Source of the DNA: Faecalitalea sp. UBA4312
GTDB lineage: Bacteria > Bacillota_I > Bacilli_A > Erysipelotrichales > Erysipelotrichaceae
Assembly (NCBI GenBank): GCA_002394635.1
Contig: DGUK01000062.1
Location: 1-28,043 of the forward strand
Reading direction: 5' to 3'
Length of the DNA stretch: 28,043 nt
Made by a program: the position numbers and the translations under genes. Position 1 is the first letter of the stretch. Each line of letters opens with the position of its first letter. The notes under the pieces were generated by a model, which was not told the origin of the DNA, ran no database searches, and saw nothing but the letters and a program-made list of their open reading frames with translations. Positions 1 through 7,285 of this stretch are shown here, in pieces.

Positions 1-905
1 AATTCCGCAATATGTTTTGCGTTCAGTCCATAGTGATCCAGCAGTTCAGCCGGTGTACCTGACTGTCCGAACTGATCCTGCATTCCGATCATATACTGCG
101 GACAGCGTTCCTTCTCCGGTGCCAGCACTTCCGCTACAGCGCCGCCCAGTCCGCCGATCACACTGTGCTCCTCGATCGTCACGATCGCATCGTGGGTCTT
201 CGCCAGCTTCTTGATCAGCTCGGCATCGATCGGCTTGATCGTATTGATATTGACCACCGTCGGTTCGAAATCCAGTTCCTTGGCTGCTTCCAGCGCTTCC
301 TGTACCATCATTCCTGTCGCTACCAGCGCTACCTTGCTGCCTTCCTGCATCACGATCCCTTTTCCATATTCATACTTGTAGGTCTCCGGATCATTGATCG
401 TCTCCACGGCCAGCCTTCCTAATCTTACGAAGCACGGCCCTTCGATATCGGCTACCGCTTTTACGATCGCCTTGGCCTCTACACCGTCACACGGCTGGAA
501 TACCTTCATGTTCGGTACCGCCCGCATCAGCGCGATATCCTCTACGCTCTCATGCGATGCGCCGTCTTCTCCGACCGTGATCCCCGCATGTGTGGCACAT
601 ATCTTTACGTTCAGGTTCGGATAGCAGATGCTGTTGCGCACCTGGTCGAACGCTCTTCCTGCCGCAAAGACCGCAAACGTTGAAAAATACGCGATCTTTC
701 CGCTGGCTGCCAGTCCGGCTGCCACCGCTGCCATGTTGCTCTCCGCGATACCCATGTCGAAATGTCTTTCCGGACACACCGCTCTGGCCTTCGCTGTCTG
801 TGTCGATCCTGCCAGGTCTGCATCCAGCACTACGACATTCTCATTTGCCTGTACCAGTTCCGCCAGCGCTTCCCCGTACGCTGCTCTTGTCGCCTGTTTT
901 GCCAT
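1..905 (-). CDS. Transketolase, C-terminal subunit (partial, runs off left edge)
   Basis: This is the C-terminal half of a split transketolase (pyrimidine-binding plus C-terminal domains), which pairs with the upstream N-terminal half to move two-carbon units between sugar phosphates. The reverse strand reads MAKQATRAAYGEALAELV, then a conserved DMGIAESNM segment carrying the Glu that activates thiamine diphosphate, a FSTFAVFAAGRAFDQVRNS segment, and a THAGITVGEDGASHES stretch typical of the family. About 301 codons are present; split C-terminal subunits are usually near 310 residues, so only the last few codons are missing. Its ATG shares one base with the TAA of the upstream subunit (TAATG at 903-907), implying translational coupling in one operon. 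The sequence is visibly richer in GC (codons such as CTG, GCG, ATC) than its neighbours. Confidence 0.95.
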   Translation of the reverse strand, partial: MAKQATRAAYGEALAELVQANENVVVLDADLAGSTQTAKARAVCPERHFDMGIAESNMAAVAAGLAASGKIAYFSTFAVFAAGRAFDQVRNSICYPNLNVKICATHAGITVGEDGASHESVEDIALMRAVPNMKVFQPCDGVEAKAIVKAVADIEGPCFVRLGRLAVETINDPETYKYEYGKGIVMQEGSKVALVATGMMVQEALEAAKELDFEPTVVNINTIKPIDAELIKKLAKTHDAIVTIEEHSVIGGLGGAVAEVLAPEKERCPQYMIGMQDQFGQSGTPAELLDHYGLNAKHIAE

Positions 906-1723
906 TATGCTTTTCCTCCCAGTTCTGCCATCGCCTGTTTATACTGCTCTTCCTTCGGTGCACTTCCGTGCCATCCTGCCTGGTCCTCCATGAACGATAC
1001 GCCTTTTCCTTTCACCGTGTTCCACAGGATGCATGCCGGTTTTCTCCTTACCGATACCGCATAGTCGAACGCTGCCTTGATCGCATCGAAATCATGCCCG
1101 TTGGCCTTGATCACGTCGAATCCGAACGCCTCGAACTTCTTGTCCAGCGGATAGACGTTCATGACGTTCTCTACCTTGCCGTCGATCTGCAGATGGTTGC
1201 AGTCCACCATCACTACCAGGTTGTCCAGCTCATAGTGCGCAGCGGCCATCGCTGCCTCCCATACTTCGCCTTCCTGGCATTCGCCGTCTCCCAGCAGTGT
1301 GAAGATACGGTGTCCGTTCTTGTCCAGCTTGTTGGCGATCGCCATGCCGACCGCTGTCGAGATCCCCTGTCCCAGCGATCCTGTCGACATATCCACGCCG
1401 GCTACATAGTTCATGTTCGGATGTCCCTGCAGCGGGCTCTTGAACTTACGGAATGTCGTGATATCGGCTTCCTTCAGCAGTCCTGCCTCCAGCAGCACGC
1501 TGTACATGGCCGGGGTCACATGCCCCTTGCTCAATACGAAGCGGTCACGGTCCAGACTGTCCACATTGTCTTCATTGATATCCATGACCTCCAGATACAA
1601 ATACGTCATCACATCCGCTGCTGACAAGCTGCCTCCCGGATGTCCGCTCTGTGCTGAATACACTGCCCGCAGGATGTTCTGGCGGACATGATTCGCATGT
1701 TTTTTTAATTCTTCTACGTTCAT
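905..1723 (-). CDS. Transketolase, N-terminal (thiamine diphosphate-binding) subunit
   Basis: This is the N-terminal half of a split transketolase, 272 residues, of the pentose-phosphate pathway in the cytoplasm. It contains the cofactor-binding motif GDG at LLGDGECQEGE followed about 25 residues later by DCN, and HPGGSLSAADV and SKGHVTPAMYS segments that form the diphosphate and substrate pocket. I chose the ATG at 1723 because AGGAG lies seven bases upstream; a GTG two codons earlier would sit almost on that site. The stop overlaps the ATG of the C-terminal subunit by one base. The pair is separated from the gpsA-like gene by a terminator at 1855-1887, so it is probably a distinct transcription unit. 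A weak promoter candidate lies at 1756-1783. The functional call is firm; the pathway it serves is inferred. Confidence 0.96.
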   Translation of the reverse strand: MNVEELKKHANHVRQNILRAVYSAQSGHPGGSLSAADVMTYLYLEVMDINEDNVDSLDRDRFVLSKGHVTPAMYSVLLEAGLLKEADITTFRKFKSPLQGHPNMNYVAGVDMSTGSLGQGISTAVGMAIANKLDKNGHRIFTLLGDGECQEGEVWEAAMAAAHYELDNLVVMVDCNHLQIDGKVENVMNVYPLDKKFEAFGFDVIKANGHDFDAIKAAFDYAVSVRRKPACILWNTVKGKGVSFMEDQAGWHGSAPKEEQYKQAMAELGGKA

Positions 1724-1755
1724 GCACACTCTCCTTTTCGTTTCATTTCAACTTA

Positions 1756-1783
1756 AATGTACTATAAATAATAGAGTTTTCAA
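1756..1783 (-). promoter_or_regulatory. Possible promoter of the transketolase genes
   Basis: On the reverse strand TTGAAA (1778-1783) and TACATT (1756-1761) are separated by 16 bases, followed by the transketolase ribosome site. The rest of the 1730-1854 gap is AT-rich with nothing else recognisable. The -10 box is poor, so this is tentative. Confidence 0.35.
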
Positions 1784-1854
1784 GAATAAATAGTCTTCTT
1801 CAATTCACTTATACATATTTTCTTGAATATCATTCTTTTCATTATCGCATTTGT

Positions 1855-1887
1855 AAAAATAGAGAACAACAGTATCAATTGTTCTCT
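1855..1887 (-). terminator. Intrinsic terminator after the gpsA-like gene
   Basis: A 9-bp stem (1861-1869 with 1879-1887, AGAGAACAA/TTGTTCTCT) and 9-base loop is followed, on the reverse strand, by ATTTTTA. It lies 30 bases past the gpsA-like stop and separates that gene from the transketolase pair. Confidence 0.8.
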
Positions 1888-1916
1888 ATACAAGACCATC
1901 TTTTTTCATTGATTTC

Positions 1917-2957
1917 TTATGCGTTATATTCCTCTTCGAAAGCCTTCCATGGAATATCAACTTCTTTTCCTTCGTTGATGATCTGGTCTACATGCATCAA
2001 TAACGGGAATTCTTCTTTCTTTAATTTTCCGGCAGCATCCAGTTTCTTTACGGCTCTGGCCATGCGTGTGGAGATAACGATGGATTCCAGTGTTACCCCT
2101 TTTAATGTCTCCATGGCTTCATCAAAAGATAAGCCACGACCTAACAAGGTACCAATGCGACGTGTTCTTCCTCCGAAGACTGTAACATAGAGATCACCGG
2201 CTCCATAGACGATATTATCCGGATGGCCTCCGACCAGATCCAGTAGTTTCCGCATTTCTTTTACACCTTGACCGAATAAGGCGGCTTGTGAATTATAATG
2301 GATTGCTCCTTCTCCTTCGCGTTTTTCAGCCAAGCCGACAGCCAAAGTAACACCGAGAGCATATGCATTTTTTAAGGCCACTGAACATTCAACCCCCACA
2401 ACATCTGTGGATAGGCTGACATGATAATATGGAGCCTCAAACAAGTCTTTTAAGAACCTTAATGTTTTCATATCACGACCGCAGAACGCTACCGCACTGT
2501 GGTCTTTGTCTGCCAATTCATAACTGGTGCAAGGACCGCCGATGGCATTGAAGGACAAGCCCTGCCCACCCGGGCACGATTCCCAGAATTCAGGATAGGT
2601 CAGCATCGTTCCGTCTTCCTGGTCGATCATTCCTTTCGTAACTGTAATTAAAGGAATCTCACGAGGAATCTTTGGCAGGACTTCTTCAGCAAACCAGTCT
2701 ACGCCAAAACTGGAAACACCACCTAAAATAGCATCGGCTCCTTCAATCGCCTTTTCCATATCTTCTACCTGATAATATTTGATGCCGTCATGCAATGTTC
2801 TTTTTAAATTTAAATGATAATTGGATTTTTTTAATTCATCGATGATCTCTCGATCCAGCGGCGTACCCACCAGACGGATCTCATGTCCGTTTTCAAAAGT
2901 CGGGAAAGTCAAAGCAGATGCCATAACACCGGCTCCGATAAATGTGATAACACTCAT
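1917..2957 (-). CDS. GpsA-family NAD(P)-dependent glycerol-3-phosphate dehydrogenase-like protein
   Basis: A 346-residue cytoplasmic dehydrogenase of the GpsA family, which interconverts dihydroxyacetone phosphate and sn-glycerol 3-phosphate. The N-terminal Rossmann signature FIGAGVMASALT spans residues 6-17. VTKGM is at 106-110, the catalytic lysine is in VECSVALKNAYALG (K196), and the phosphate-binding region GAGDLYVTVFGGRTRR is at 252-267. The segment usually written GPS-A-E reads GGPCTSYELAD here, so it is a divergent member. AGGAGG stands nine bases before the ATG, and a strong promoter (TTGACA, 17 bases, TATAGT) lies upstream. It is transcribed divergently from a SorC-type sugar regulator. 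That setting is more typical of a catabolic operon than of phospholipid synthesis, so its substrate may be another polyol or sugar phosphate; this last point is inference. Confidence 0.85.
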   Translation of the reverse strand: MSVITFIGAGVMASALTFPTFENGHEIRLVGTPLDREIIDELKKSNYHLNLKRTLHDGIKYYQVEDMEKAIEGADAILGGVSSFGVDWFAEEVLPKIPREIPLITVTKGMIDQEDGTMLTYPEFWESCPGGQGLSFNAIGGPCTSYELADKDHSAVAFCGRDMKTLRFLKDLFEAPYYHVSLSTDVVGVECSVALKNAYALGVTLAVGLAEKREGEGAIHYNSQAALFGQGVKEMRKLLDLVGGHPDNIVYGAGDLYVTVFGGRTRRIGTLLGRGLSFDEAMETLKGVTLESIVISTRMARAVKKLDAAGKLKKEEFPLLMHVDQIINEGKEVDIPWKAFEEEYNA

Positions 2958-2987
2958 AGTTTATTTCCTCCTTTAGTTTACATCTTT

Positions 2988-3016
2988 ACTATAAAAAGAC
3001 AAAAAGAGCTTGTCAA
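2988..3016 (-). promoter_or_regulatory. Promoter of the gpsA-like gene
   Basis: On the reverse strand a perfect -35 TTGACA (3011-3016) and -10 TATAGT (2988-2993) are 17 bases apart, placing the start near 2981. The 14-bp palindrome at 3024-3037 lies just upstream of the -35 box. Confidence 0.8.
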
Positions 3017-3023
3017 CCGCAGA

Positions 3024-3037
3024 TTGGAATATTCCAA
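3024..3037. promoter_or_regulatory. Perfect palindrome TTGGAATATTCCAA, probable operator
   Basis: A perfect 14-bp palindrome lies between two divergent promoters, just upstream of the gpsA-like -35 box and about 40 bases before the sorC -35 box. A second, weaker inverted repeat (TTTCAT/ATGAAA, 3052-3067) is next to it. The location suggests binding by the neighbouring SorC-family regulator; that is inference. Confidence 0.5.
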
Positions 3038-3075
3038 CATATTGGGAATTATTTCATATTCATGAAAATAATGCC

Positions 3076-3103
3076 TTGACTAAAGGGGCTTTCTTGTTAA
3101 TAT
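3076..3103 (+). promoter_or_regulatory. Probable promoter of the SorC-family regulator gene
   Basis: TTGACT (3076-3081) and TAATAT (3098-3103) are 16 bases apart. Transcription would begin near 3110, which makes the ATG at 3125 a better start than the ATG at 3110. Confidence 0.55.
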
Positions 3104-3124
3104 GAAAGTATGAAAAGGGGACAA

Positions 3125-4078
3125 ATGGATCAATATCGTATCAACCAGATCCTGCGGGTCGCAAAGCTTCACTATGAACTTGGTATGAGCCAGCTGGAAA
3201 TCGGAAAGAAAGAACACCTATCCAAATCAACCGTCAGCCGGCTTTTGAAACTGGCCTCGGATATGGGCATGGTTAAAATCTCCATCGTGGAACCCTCCCA
3301 TACCTTTACCGAGCTGGAACAAGATCTGATGGATCTGTTTCCGTTAAAAAAGGTGACCATTCTGCCGGATGTTGTAGGCAGTCCGGAAGTCATTCTACGA
3401 GATGTCTGTCAATCCTTAGCCAACGATCTGCCTCATCTAGTCAAAGATGGGGCTATTATCGGCGTTGGATGGGGAAAAACGACAATGGCTCTTTCCCGTC
3501 TTTTACCCGCGGTAAAGGATAAAAAGCTGACTGTATTCCAAATGAACGGATCCTTGTCCAGGATCCTGTATGATGCCAGAGCCTATCAGATCATCCAAAA
3601 TTTCAGCGAGCACTTGAATGCGCAGGGCTATTTGTTTCCAGCCCCGGCCATGGTGGACACGAAAGAAATTGCACAAGCCATTCAGGCGGATTCCTCTTAT
3701 CAGCAGATCCGAGGGCTTGCCGATCAATGTGACATTGCCATCTACTCCCTGGGTATTTTTGATACCCAGTCCATCATGTATCAGCTTGGCTATTTTTCCC
3801 AGGAACAATACCGGCAGCTTGCCAAAGCTTCTTCCGTTGATATCTGTTCCCACTTTATTGATATCCATGGCCAGATTGCCGATCTTTCCCAAGATGCCCG
3901 CACACTTTCCGTTCCTTTGGAAACGATCCGAAGCATTCCATTAAAGCTGGTTCCCGTTACCGGAAAGGAAAAAGCATTTCCTGCTTACATAGCCGCCAAA
4001 CACGGATTGATCGATTACCTGTATATCGATCAACCGACAGCGCGGGAGCTCCGACGATTAAAAAAGACAGAATCATAA
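3125..4078 (+). CDS. SorC/DeoR-type sugar-phosphate-binding transcriptional regulator
   Basis: A 317-residue DNA-binding regulator of the SorC family. Residues 17-45 form a helix-turn-helix (LGMSQLEIGKKEHLSKSTVS), and the rest is the effector-binding domain, recognised by LKKVTILPDV and IIGVGWGKTTMALSRLL near residue 110. Family members bind phosphorylated sugars and control nearby catabolic genes. I chose the ATG at 3125 because AAAAGGGG stands five bases upstream, whereas the ATG at 3110 would fall at the predicted transcript start. It is divergent from the gpsA-like gene, and the intervening 150 bases hold a palindrome that may be its operator. The last codons overlap the end of the nudC-like gene on the other strand by six bases, inside a shared terminator hairpin. 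The effector is unknown; a triose or pentose phosphate would fit the neighbours. Confidence 0.88.
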   Translation: MDQYRINQILRVAKLHYELGMSQLEIGKKEHLSKSTVSRLLKLASDMGMVKISIVEPSHTFTELEQDLMDLFPLKKVTILPDVVGSPEVILRDVCQSLANDLPHLVKDGAIIGVGWGKTTMALSRLLPAVKDKKLTVFQMNGSLSRILYDARAYQIIQNFSEHLNAQGYLFPAPAMVDTKEIAQAIQADSSYQQIRGLADQCDIAIYSLGIFDTQSIMYQLGYFSQEQYRQLAKASSVDICSHFIDIHGQIADLSQDARTLSVPLETIRSIPLKLVPVTGKEKAFPAYIAAKHGLIDYLYIDQPTARELRRLKKTES

Positions 4079-4091
4079 CGATTCTGTCTTT
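4063..4091. terminator. Bidirectional terminator spanning two convergent stop codons
   Basis: A perfect 12-bp stem (4063-4074 with 4080-4091, AAAGACAGAATC/GATTCTGTCTTT) with the loop ATAAC is flanked by A and T runs. The TAA of the SorC gene (4076-4078) is in the loop and the TGA of the nudC-like gene (4073-4075) straddles the stem end, so it serves both strands and is part of both coding regions. Confidence 0.85.
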
Positions 4092-4891
4092 CCTTGTTTA
4101 AACTGTATGATCATCTCATTGGTTAAGCTGACATCATCCCAGTCCACATCAATGTCTTCTCTTTTCACAAACCGGGCTTCGCTCAGCTCCTGTCGATCCA
4201 ACGTGATTTGATCATCCCCATCCAGACGGGCAAAAAACCCTAACAACAGGTTTGACGCAAATCCCCACGGCTGGCTCTTATAATACCGGATATCCTTCAC
4301 CTTGACACCCGTTTCCTCCATGACTTCCCGCTTTACGGTCTGCTCCGGGGTTTCCCCGATTTCACAGAATCCGGCCACCAGGGCATAATGTTTATAGTTG
4401 CGGTCAGCATAACGTGTCATTAAAATGGCATCCTTGTGGATCACACCGACAATCACTGCAGGCGCAATTGTCGGATAGACGGTATTATGGCAATGTGGAC
4501 ACACCATGGCGCGTTCGGTGTCTGACTTTTCCATCGGCCGACCGCAATGACCGCAGAATCTATTCTTGTCATACCACCCCTTCAGATGCAAGGCCGTCTC
4601 GATTGCAAACATCAGAACCTTTGGCTTGCTTCGGCGTACGGTGCGCATATCCACCCATTCGTATCCTTCCAGATCCTGGGATCGATCTGAAATAAAGTAT
4701 GCTTTTTCATCAATGGTAAACACAAATTGTACCGCAGATGAAATCTCTTTTCGACAAGGGCAGCTCAATGTATTCCCTTCTCGGCGTGCCAGTACTTTCC
4801 CTCGATAAAACACAAACACTGTATCGGTATCCAACGCTTCCACCTGTTTGAATTCGTTATGGAACCGATGTGGATAAATATCTTGTATCAT
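4073..4891 (-). CDS. nudC: NADH pyrophosphatase / NAD-cap hydrolase, NudC-like Nudix protein
   Basis: A 272-residue cytoplasmic Nudix hydrolase that cleaves NADH (and, in studied relatives, NAD-capped RNA) into nicotinamide mononucleotide and AMP products. A four-cysteine zinc ribbon (CGHC and CPHC, C113/C116/C131/C134) precedes a complete Nudix box starting at G174, with E180 and REVMEETG (188-195), and then the NudC-type SQPWGF motif at 206-211. The start at 4891 gives MIQDIYPHRF, the usual beginning in Gram-positive relatives as I recall them, and has GGAGAGG nine bases upstream; an ATG at 4909 has only a weak site. The gene is convergent with the SorC gene, and both end in the same hairpin. 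It appears to be a single-gene unit with a general cofactor-turnover role. Confidence 0.93.
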   Translation of the reverse strand: MIQDIYPHRFHNEFKQVEALDTDTVFVFYRGKVLARREGNTLSCPCRKEISSAVQFVFTIDEKAYFISDRSQDLEGYEWVDMRTVRRSKPKVLMFAIETALHLKGWYDKNRFCGHCGRPMEKSDTERAMVCPHCHNTVYPTIAPAVIVGVIHKDAILMTRYADRNYKHYALVAGFCEIGETPEQTVKREVMEETGVKVKDIRYYKSQPWGFASNLLLGFFARLDGDDQITLDRQELSEARFVKREDIDVDWDDVSLTNEMIIQFKQGKTESL

Positions 4892-5021
4892 AGCTCTCGT
4901 CCTCTCCATCCGTCATTCTATCATAAGTCAAAAAGAAAGACATGCAGAACGTAAATATTTAATCACCCCTTGAATTATATGCCTATCCATGCGATGGTTA
5001 ATATAGAAAAGAGGTAACGTT

Positions 5022-5603
5022 ATGAACACTTTGAACATCATTCGTACCCGTCGAAGTACACGAAATTATTTAAATAAAAGCGTAGAAGATGAAAAGCTTC
5101 AACAAGTTCTAGATGCCGGTCGGTATGCGCCCAGCGGTGGCAACAGTCAGACAACCCATTTTATGGTGATTACCAATCCGGAAGTCATGGAAACGCTGAT
5201 TCAACTGGTACAGCAGGAATTTGCGAAAATGGAGGTGGTCCCAGGTATGTACCGATCGATGGTTCATTCCATTGAAGCTTCGAAAAGCGGCAATTATGTT
5301 TTTCAATATCATGCTCCGGTACTGATCTTGACAGCCAATCAGATCGACTATGGAAATAATATTGCAGACTGTGCCTGTGCTTTGGAAAACATGATGATCA
5401 TGGCCAATGCCCTTGATCTGGGCAGCTGCTGGATCAATCAATTGAAATGGTTAAATGAAAATCCGATTATAACGGAGTACCTGCATTCACTAGGGCTCGA
5501 TCAAACAGAAAGAGTGTATGGAGCTATGGCTCTCGGGTATGCCGATCCATTAAATCGAACTCCTTTAAAACGAAAAGGAAATAAAGTTACCTATGTAAAA
5601 TAA
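5022..5603 (+). CDS. Nitroreductase-family flavoprotein
   Basis: A 193-residue FMN-dependent oxidoreductase of the nitroreductase family. The N-terminal IIRTRRSTRNY (residues 6-16) binds the FMN phosphate, APSGGNSQTTHF at about 36-47 is the standard second FMN motif, and LGSCWINQLKW (about 142) plus MALGYAD near the C-terminus complete the fold. AGAGG lies about seven bases before the ATG. It is a single-gene unit, convergent with the pyrophosphatase gene, and the two stop codons lie in one hairpin. Substrates of such enzymes cannot be read from sequence (nitroaromatics, quinones or flavins are all possible). I could not find a convincing promoter in the 4892-5021 gap. Confidence 0.9.
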   Translation: MNTLNIIRTRRSTRNYLNKSVEDEKLQQVLDAGRYAPSGGNSQTTHFMVITNPEVMETLIQLVQQEFAKMEVVPGMYRSMVHSIEASKSGNYVFQYHAPVLILTANQIDYGNNIADCACALENMMIMANALDLGSCWINQLKWLNENPIITEYLHSLGLDQTERVYGAMALGYADPLNRTPLKRKGNKVTYVK

Positions 5604-5623
5604 GGCCGGTTTTCGGCCTTATT
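5599..5623. terminator. Bidirectional terminator between nitroreductase and pyrophosphatase genes
   Basis: A 10-bp stem (5599-5608 with 5614-5623, AATAAGGCCG/CGGCCTTATT) with loop GTTTT contains the TAA of the nitroreductase gene (5601-5603) and the TAA of the convergent pyrophosphatase gene (5619-5621). T tracts are short on both sides. Confidence 0.75.
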
Positions 5624-7235
5624 CGTGTCTTTCATACGTTTCTGTCAATATTGGAATGATCTGATTCTTGCGAGAGAGGATCCCTTGTTGGATCCCTTCC
5701 GGGAATGCCTGACGTACCCAGTCACGGTTCTCTCCATGCACATAAAACTTTGAACCGCCGGCAGTGATGCTGGTAAAGCATACTACCAATGTCTGTGCAT
5801 CATTTCGATTGAGTATTTGCTCCATCGCAATTTGTATCTCATGCGTCCGTGCATCAACGCCATTGAAATCATAGATCAGTACCTGGGAAACCAATACCTT
5901 CCTATCATTGATATCAAACGTTTTCATATCTGTCTTTATAATATCCAGCATTTCCTTTCCCGATATATTGGTACTGATCTCAAACATATCATGCGCAAAT
6001 GTATCGATATCCAGCTGGGCGATCTGCGCCAGTATATTTGCCATAAAAATATCCTTCTGGGTTGTGGTCGGTGACTGGAATTTCAAGGTATCCGACAAAA
6101 CAGCTCCCAGCAGCAAGCCCGCCATATTCTTTGGAATAGGGATCTGCCGTTCCTGAAACATATCGGTAATAATGGTCGCTGTACTGCCTACGATCTCATT
6201 TCGGAACGCCACCGGTCTGGTCGTAGAAAAATCCCGGATGCGATGATGATCCAGCACCTCCAGTACCTCGGCTTTTTCAATAGCACGAACAGATTGAGAA
6301 AACTCATTGTGATCCACCAGAATGATCTTTTTATTACGGGCGGACATAATATGATACCGGGAAGTATAGCCAATCAGCTTCTGTTCATCATCCAATACCG
6401 GATACGCCCGATATCTTGTCTTGGTCATAGCGCGTCCGACATCCTCAGCCAGCTGGTGATGGTTAAAGGCCACAACCTCTTGTTTCATAAGATACTGTAC
6501 CTGCGGTGCAAAGTACAGATACCGAGATGTATTCATAGAACCATAGCCACTGATGATAATAGGACAATGATACTTCTGTGCCGTTTTGATGACTTTTTCA
6601 TCAATTTCCTTTGTCCATACCGCAATTAACATACCGGCACCGTTTTTGATCAGCTGTTTTTGTACATCCGGGTCATCCCCGATAATCACGATCCGATCCC
6701 GAATCTCATAATGATCGATCTTCGTACGCGTAATCGCAACAATCGATACTTTTCCGTTCAGATGAACCTTTTCATCCGTATATATCATCGTTCCGTCAAT
6801 GGTTTTACAGATATCTTCCGGCCGTGTTTTTTTCAACAAATCAATTCCCAAAGAGGTATCATCCAATCCGATCTTGGCAATATCATGTGTAGTGATGATT
6901 CCCTTGAGCACATTCTTTGGATCTGTGACGGCACAATAAGATAGATTCATTTCTCTCATCTTTTGTAAAGCCTCATAGATGGTTGCGTCTGTTTCTACAT
7001 GATATGGAGGATCCAGTTCAATATCTTTGATCTTTACGCGAGCATCTTTCAGATAATGAGGAGATTCAAAGCCAAAACGATTCAGTAGATACTTTGTTTC
7101 ATCATTCAGCTCTCCCAATCGGCAAGGAACACAATCAAATCCTTGTTTCTGTTTCAGATACGCATAACTGATGGCAGAGGCAATCGAATCGGTATCCGGC
7201 TGTTTATGCCCGGTGATATATATCGTATCTTTCAT
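5619..7235 (-). CDS. ppaC: Manganese-dependent (family II) inorganic pyrophosphatase with CBS and DRTGG domains
   Basis: A 538-residue cytoplasmic enzyme that hydrolyses pyrophosphate to phosphate, pulling biosynthetic reactions forward. The DHH-family catalytic core begins with ITGHKQPDTDSIASAISYA (metal ligands H10, D14, D16) and continues after an insert with VDHN (307-310) and LDHHR (328-332). The C-terminal DHHA2 part ends with SRKNQIIP, the substrate-binding motif usually written SRKKQ. The insert of about 230 residues holds a CBS domain (about 72-125), a DRTGG domain (about 127-240) and a second CBS domain (about 245-300). Family members with this insert are regulated by adenine nucleotides, and by diadenosine polyphosphates when DRTGG is present. 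Ordinary family II enzymes are about 310 residues, so this is the long regulated form. AGGAGG lies nine bases before the ATG. Confidence 0.95.
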   Translation of the reverse strand: MKDTIYITGHKQPDTDSIASAISYAYLKQKQGFDCVPCRLGELNDETKYLLNRFGFESPHYLKDARVKIKDIELDPPYHVETDATIYEALQKMREMNLSYCAVTDPKNVLKGIITTHDIAKIGLDDTSLGIDLLKKTRPEDICKTIDGTMIYTDEKVHLNGKVSIVAITRTKIDHYEIRDRIVIIGDDPDVQKQLIKNGAGMLIAVWTKEIDEKVIKTAQKYHCPIIISGYGSMNTSRYLYFAPQVQYLMKQEVVAFNHHQLAEDVGRAMTKTRYRAYPVLDDEQKLIGYTSRYHIMSARNKKIILVDHNEFSQSVRAIEKAEVLEVLDHHRIRDFSTTRPVAFRNEIVGSTATIITDMFQERQIPIPKNMAGLLLGAVLSDTLKFQSPTTTQKDIFMANILAQIAQLDIDTFAHDMFEISTNISGKEMLDIIKTDMKTFDINDRKVLVSQVLIYDFNGVDARTHEIQIAMEQILNRNDAQTLVVCFTSITAGGSKFYVHGENRDWVRQAFPEGIQQGILSRKNQIIPILTETYERHE

Positions 7236-7285
7236 GTAAGATTCCTCCTTTCCTGTTCTGTGTTTCTCTATTTTACCATATCCCT

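Noticed and set aside
590..1624. A 344-codon open frame on the + strand opposite the transketolase genes
   Set aside because: It lies wholly antisense to two clearly conserved transketolase halves, has no ribosome site, and its translation is low-complexity and cysteine-rich as expected of a shadow frame in GC-rich DNA.
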